The notes under the pieces are model-generated. The model had not been told where the DNA came from. It did not search any database and worked only from the letters and a program-made list of their open reading frames with translations. A program made the translations under genes and the position numbers. A stretch of DNA of 64,000 nt from Gordius sp. MW1 (Eukaryota > Nematomorpha > Gordioida > Gordea > Gordiidae): contig OZ038532.1 in assembly GCA_964036665.1 (NCBI GenBank), positions 744,001 to 808,000 of the forward strand, read 5' to 3'. How positions within the stretch are numbered: the stretch's first letter is position 1; each line of letters begins with the position of its first letter. Shown piece by piece: positions 60,100 through 64,000 of this stretch.

Positions 60100-62721
60100 A
60101 TGAATACGAATTTTATTAAACGTATCTTGTATGCTCTCATAACGGGCTTAGGAGCTTTCTTGATGATTATGACTATTCTAGACACTAGATGGTCAGTTTA
60201 TAACATCGAACCGCATTCTATTATCGCAAATTACGTGGATCCTTTCAGGTTCGAAGTGCAGGGGGATGGACCACAAAATTTGCCTTACTATTCCCACGAT
60301 TCCTATTTTCAAATACTCGAAGTGCAAAATGTGAAGCTATTAAACGCCCCACCCGTCTTTTGCCCGATGGGTAGGCAAGTTACTTTAGTGATTGGAATTT
60401 ATTCTAGCCCTAAAGATACTCTCAAAAGACACGTGCTCAGGAAGGAGTGGAGACTTAAAATAAACGCATTTCGAAATATCCTCTCCAAAAACCATTTTGG
60501 CTACGAAACAATTATAACGATTAACAATCAAAATTTGTCCACTTTGGACCGAGCTTTAGTCAATGTAAGTTTACACGAATCGAAATTTATGCTAGACGAT
60601 GTAAAACTACTATTCGTCCTGGGTAAAAATCCCCCTTTGCCCCATCTCAGGGGTGCCGGTCACCAAAGCTTGATTGATTTCGAAGCTCGCACTTTCGGTG
60701 ACATTTTGCAATACGACATTGCGGACACTTACTTAAATCTCCCCTTCAAAACGGGTATTCTTTTTAAATGGGTCGGGGAAAATTGTCCCACAGCCCATTA
60801 CTTGCTTAAAATTGATGATGACGTGGATATTAAACTAGCTCCTCTGCTAAGGCTCCTCTATCTCTACAAATATCACGATAATGCCACTACTATTAAAGTA
60901 GACCCGAAACTTGGGCTTAGCGTTAGACAGCCTCCTTACATATACTGTCACTTGTGGGAATATATGCAGGTATAATTAATTTTATTTTAAAGCTTGACAA
61001 CTAATTTAAGTATTGATTGCGCATATCAAAAAATATGTAGCTAGAGGGATAATCCCATGGGCGTAGCCTGCCCCCCCCCTCTAAATCCAAAAATTTGTGA
61101 AAAAATTTTGAATAATGATCCCTTTGCCCTCCCCTAAATCATAATTGCCCCCCTCTAATTCCAATGCTGGCTACGCCCACGGGTAGCCCTCTCCGATTTG
61201 AAAAATTGTTTAATATTCGTTAAAGTAGGCCTACGGGTTGGCTTTCAAAAGGAATATATTCATCTAAAAAAACCTACCTCCATGGGCATAGCCAGGATTA
61301 AACCTAGATGGGGGCAATAGTGTTTAGGGAGGGGTAAAATGATGATATTTTAAATTTATGCCATAATTATATTAAACTTGTAAGAATTTCTCGATTTAGA
61401 GTGGGGCAGCCATCCCCTGGCTACGCCAATGCCTACCTAAAATTCTGGTGAAGCCCATGCATAATATATCATTTTCCCTCAAATACAAGTAGCAATGTGT
61501 TTTAAAAAAGGGAAGAAAATATATTGCTTCACCTATCCTCAACCGTGAAGTTCATGAGCGTTTTAACTCTTTAGAAGAACAACTCTAATTTTTTTTTTGA
61601 ATCCCGAACCCGGGAATATAAATGTCAACCCAAATTTCCCATTTAAATTAACAAATTATTTAATTATAGAGATCAAGAAATATGATAAATCCAGCTGCTT
61701 TACCAAATTACTATGAATTAGATGTTGTTTTCAAACGAATTTTTTATTTAGAATGTCAAAATGCATGCAGCAAAGTCTATATTTTTTGTCCCCACCCGAT
61801 CGTCGGATTTTGGAAGGCCTGATAAATTTGTTTCAAAGGCTATCTAACGCTTATTTAATATAATGCTATTATGAGCGTAGCCGGGAGGGGGGGCAGGCAG
61901 GAGCGACTGCCCTCCTCTTAATCCAAAAAAATTGTTGAAGTTTATTAAAATTATGGCTAAAATTTCAAAAAATGATGATTTTGCCCCTCCCTTAATCATC
62001 ATTGCCCCCCCCTCTAATCCTAATGCTGGCTACGTCTGTGAATGCAATTATATTTTATTCTTACGTAAATAAAATCCGTAATAATTAATTTAACCCTTTC
62101 ATCTTTTCCATAAATATAACAGACACTTATTACTTTAAACATGGGCGTAGTCAGGGAGGGTCAAATACCCCATTCCTTAAAATCAAAATTTCTTTAAAAT
62201 TTATTAAAATTATGGTTGGATTTTCAGAAAAATCTTTTGCCCCCCCCCCGGTTAAATTTACATCCTGCCTAAGCCCATGTCTTTAGGTAACATTTCTTTT
62301 ATTTTAATATGAATCATATTTTTGAAATCTCATACATAATATACAGGTAGTAAGGGATGCGAATCACAAAAATTTCGTGAATAAAACGCAATACCCATTT
62401 TCTCATTATCCCCAATACTGTAGCGGTTGGGCCTATATCCTGAGCCCTTTGGTGGCCCTCAAAATATACAGACTAACCTTAGATTCTAGGTCTGTGCCCA
62501 ATGAAGATGCTTTTTGGACTGGCCTAGTTGCACCTAGTGCACACGTCAGCATAAGAGCAATTAACGAATTTTATGGTCATCCTGGTGGATATTTATCTGG
62601 TCCGGCTTTCCATAAATCCCTACCGTACGATTCTGTGCTGGAGAAATTTAGAAAGCTTAATCTTACCCGTGCTGGAGATTTTATCTTCAGATCACCGAGA
62701 AAAAAACCTTTCCCAAGCTGA
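60100..62721 (+). CDS. Beta-1,3-galactosyltransferase-like enzyme (GT31)
   Basis: Predicted Golgi type II membrane glycosyltransferase that would transfer galactose or GlcNAc in beta-1,3 linkage. Exons 60100-60969 and 62347-62721 join in phase 0 across a 1,377-bp intron, giving 414 residues. The start is the ATG at 60100; an ATG at 60032 runs straight into TGA. A short cytosolic tail and hydrophobic anchor (about 8-28) are followed by a stem. GT31 landmarks: GIYSSPKDTLKRHVLRKEWR, a VLLFVLG-like strand, GDILQYDIADTYLNLPFKT, the DDDVD metal motif (239-243), YP.YCSGWAYILSP (YCSG 314-317) and NEDAFWTG (342-348), equivalent to the E/D-D-V-x-x-G motif. All catalytic landmarks are present. Donor/acceptor specificity cannot be read from the sequence. 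Confidence 0.9.
61046..61182. mobile_element. TGGGCGTAG-type short element, intron copy 1
   Basis: CCATGGGCGTAGCC ... GCTGGCTACGCCCACGG with two C-runs between. Inside the GT31 intron. Confidence 0.65.
61280..61440. mobile_element. TGGGCGTAG-type short element, intron copy 2, inverted
   Basis: CCATGGGCATAGCCAGGATT ... CCCTGGCTACGCCAATG. The G-runs are on the plus strand, so orientation is opposite to copy 1. Confidence 0.65.
61870..62042. mobile_element. TGGGCGTAG-type short element, intron copy 3
   Basis: ATGAGCGTAGCCGGGAGGGG ... AATGCTGGCTACGTCTGTG, with internal TTTGCCCCTCCC and TTGCCCCCCCCT. Confidence 0.6.
62140..62281. mobile_element. TGGGCGTAG-type short element, intron copy 4
   Basis: CATGGGCGTAGTCAGGGAGG ... 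CATCCTGCCTAAGCCCATG with a C10 run. It lies 65 bp before the acceptor of exon 2. Confidence 0.6.
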
Positions 62722-64000
62722 ATTAGGAAAAATTGATTTACATTTTCGATATACATATGAAAGTTTGTTAATTATAAATGTACCCCGTTTTGGCTTGTAT
62801 ATATTTATATACATGATTAAGAACGGGGTTATTCATCAATAAAATTGTTGATTTATACTTTGAAAAATCTTTGTATAATTTAAAATTACGTTTTGACAAA
62901 GTTGAGCTAATGTTGGAATTAGTCACGAAATATAGTAATTAATAATGCATACAATTTTTTTAAATTTAAATGCTTTTATTTGATATATATGATGCATAAT
63001 ATAAAATAATGATACAAATATCATTTTCCTTACGATTTTTTATGATTCAGGAATTTTAATAAAGTAATGATTTTTCAAAAAAAATTTAATAGCTGTGAAA
63101 ATGGAAGATCGGACAATATTTCGATTAATGTATTATTTTATATTTTATTATTCCTCGTGAAGTGATATTAGTTTTGTAGTTCCATTGTTCAATTTTTTAG
63201 TAACCTATCCTTTGTAATAAGGTGTTGTTTGTGATAGTTATTCTTCGTTTTTGAATTCATTCCTTCTTATTTTTATGGATTTTTAAATAAAAAATTGCTT
63301 AAAAAACCAGCCATAACTGTTGCAAAAAGCTGATTTTAAAATGTATAGGCATCACTTATTATTAATTTGTGAAAATAGAATATAAGCAAAATATGACTTT
63401 TATTTGTTATTTTTAACCTTAACTACCATGCTAAATTAAGTTTAAATCCGTTCTATTGATTGTATCTATAATATTTAAACAGTGAAGGAGTATTGTGGAA
63501 TTCTATAAAACTTATTATACTGGTGTGTAGTGCTCTAAACACGGCTGGGTTTTCTTTGGTCGACCTTTGATTTTAGTCGAATAAATATAAACAGACCTTG
63601 ACCAAAAATCTTTGGGTAGTTCATCTCTTGATCACATAATATTAATAAATTTTTAACACTCGCTTTTGGTTTTCATGATTTGCCATCCAGTCCTAAGCTT
63701 ATTGCTGTGTAAACTATAAAATACGTTTTGAGCATTTTGTTAATATAATATGGTTGCAAGTTATCAATAGAATGATTCGATTGATACATTAATATTAGCA
63801 AAAGATAATTTTCTCAAAATTGATGAGCATTAAAATATAAGAAATAAGAATGAAAAATATAAATCTATTAAAAATAACCCAATAGGAACAATTCTGTTTA
63901 ATTAAACCTTATGAAGATAATAAAAATTACACTGGACAACAAATATTGACCTTGTGAAATCAACTGGAAAACGGGTAACAGATTCTGGTAGAGTTTTTTG
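62722..64000. other. AT-rich stretch after the GT31 gene
   Basis: AATAAA at about 62838 may be the poly(A) signal. The segment around 63520-63600 (GTGCTCTAAACACGGCTGGG, then GGTCGACC) is an inverted, diverged match to about 4620-4722, suggesting another short repeat family. No gene seen. Confidence 0.45.

Noticed and set aside
1-64000. tRNA, rRNA or other structured RNA genes besides the ribozyme
   Set aside because: No cloverleaf with A and B box sequences or rRNA core segment was recognised on either strand by eye; covariance searches would be needed to be certain.

Overview
This window looks like AT-rich nuclear DNA from an invertebrate metazoan. The evidence is intron-containing genes with clear animal orthologues (cyclin B, MED22, PRCC, a LITAF-domain protein, a GT31 galactosyltransferase) set among many animal-type transposable elements. 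These include a Helitron, hAT, MULE/FLYWCH, a Ty3/gypsy element of K02A2.6-like type, endonuclease-bearing non-LTR fragments and Helentron-like short elements. I cannot name the phylum. Several introns are only 30-41 bp long, while others exceed 2 kb because repeats have landed in them.

Layout. 1-3298: repeats and AT-rich DNA. 3299-8253 (minus): a complete six-exon cyclin B gene, 481 codons, whose 2.2-kb intron holds a non-LTR 3' end and two short elements. 8254-13480: non-LTR, hAT-like and hairpin-bearing short elements. 13662-17184 (plus): a predicted five-exon gene for a secreted, lysine- and aspartate-rich protein with two furin-like sites. 18.5-20.3 kb (minus): a decayed FLYWCH/MULE transposase with a tandemly multiplied 60-bp exon. 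20.5-28.1 kb: gene-free, with GC-rich-ended hAT-like elements. 28176-28265: a type I hammerhead ribozyme motif. 29237-36494 (minus): an end-defined but decayed Helitron containing a duplication and a later hAT-like insertion. 36576-39261 (plus): a hAT element with a perfect 8-bp target-site duplication. 40448-41559: LITAF-domain gene (plus) and MED22 (minus), tail to tail. 42.9-47.2 kb: non-LTR fragments and short elements. 47865-51835 (plus): a Ty3/gypsy element with 118-bp LTRs. 52077-54841 (plus): PRCC. 55.5-59.1 kb: GC-rich-ended repeat and a tandem-repeat/Helentron-like cluster. 60100-62721 (plus): a two-exon beta-1,3-galactosyltransferase-like gene whose intron carries four copies of one short element. 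62722-64000: AT-rich, no gene seen.

The host genes are unrelated housekeeping or secretory genes: cell-cycle control, Mediator, splicing-linked nuclear factor, endosomal membrane protein, Golgi glycosylation, secreted acidic protein. No operon or pathway cluster is implied. Gene structures were assembled by eye from reading frames, GT/AG splice sites and remembered family motifs. No database search was possible.
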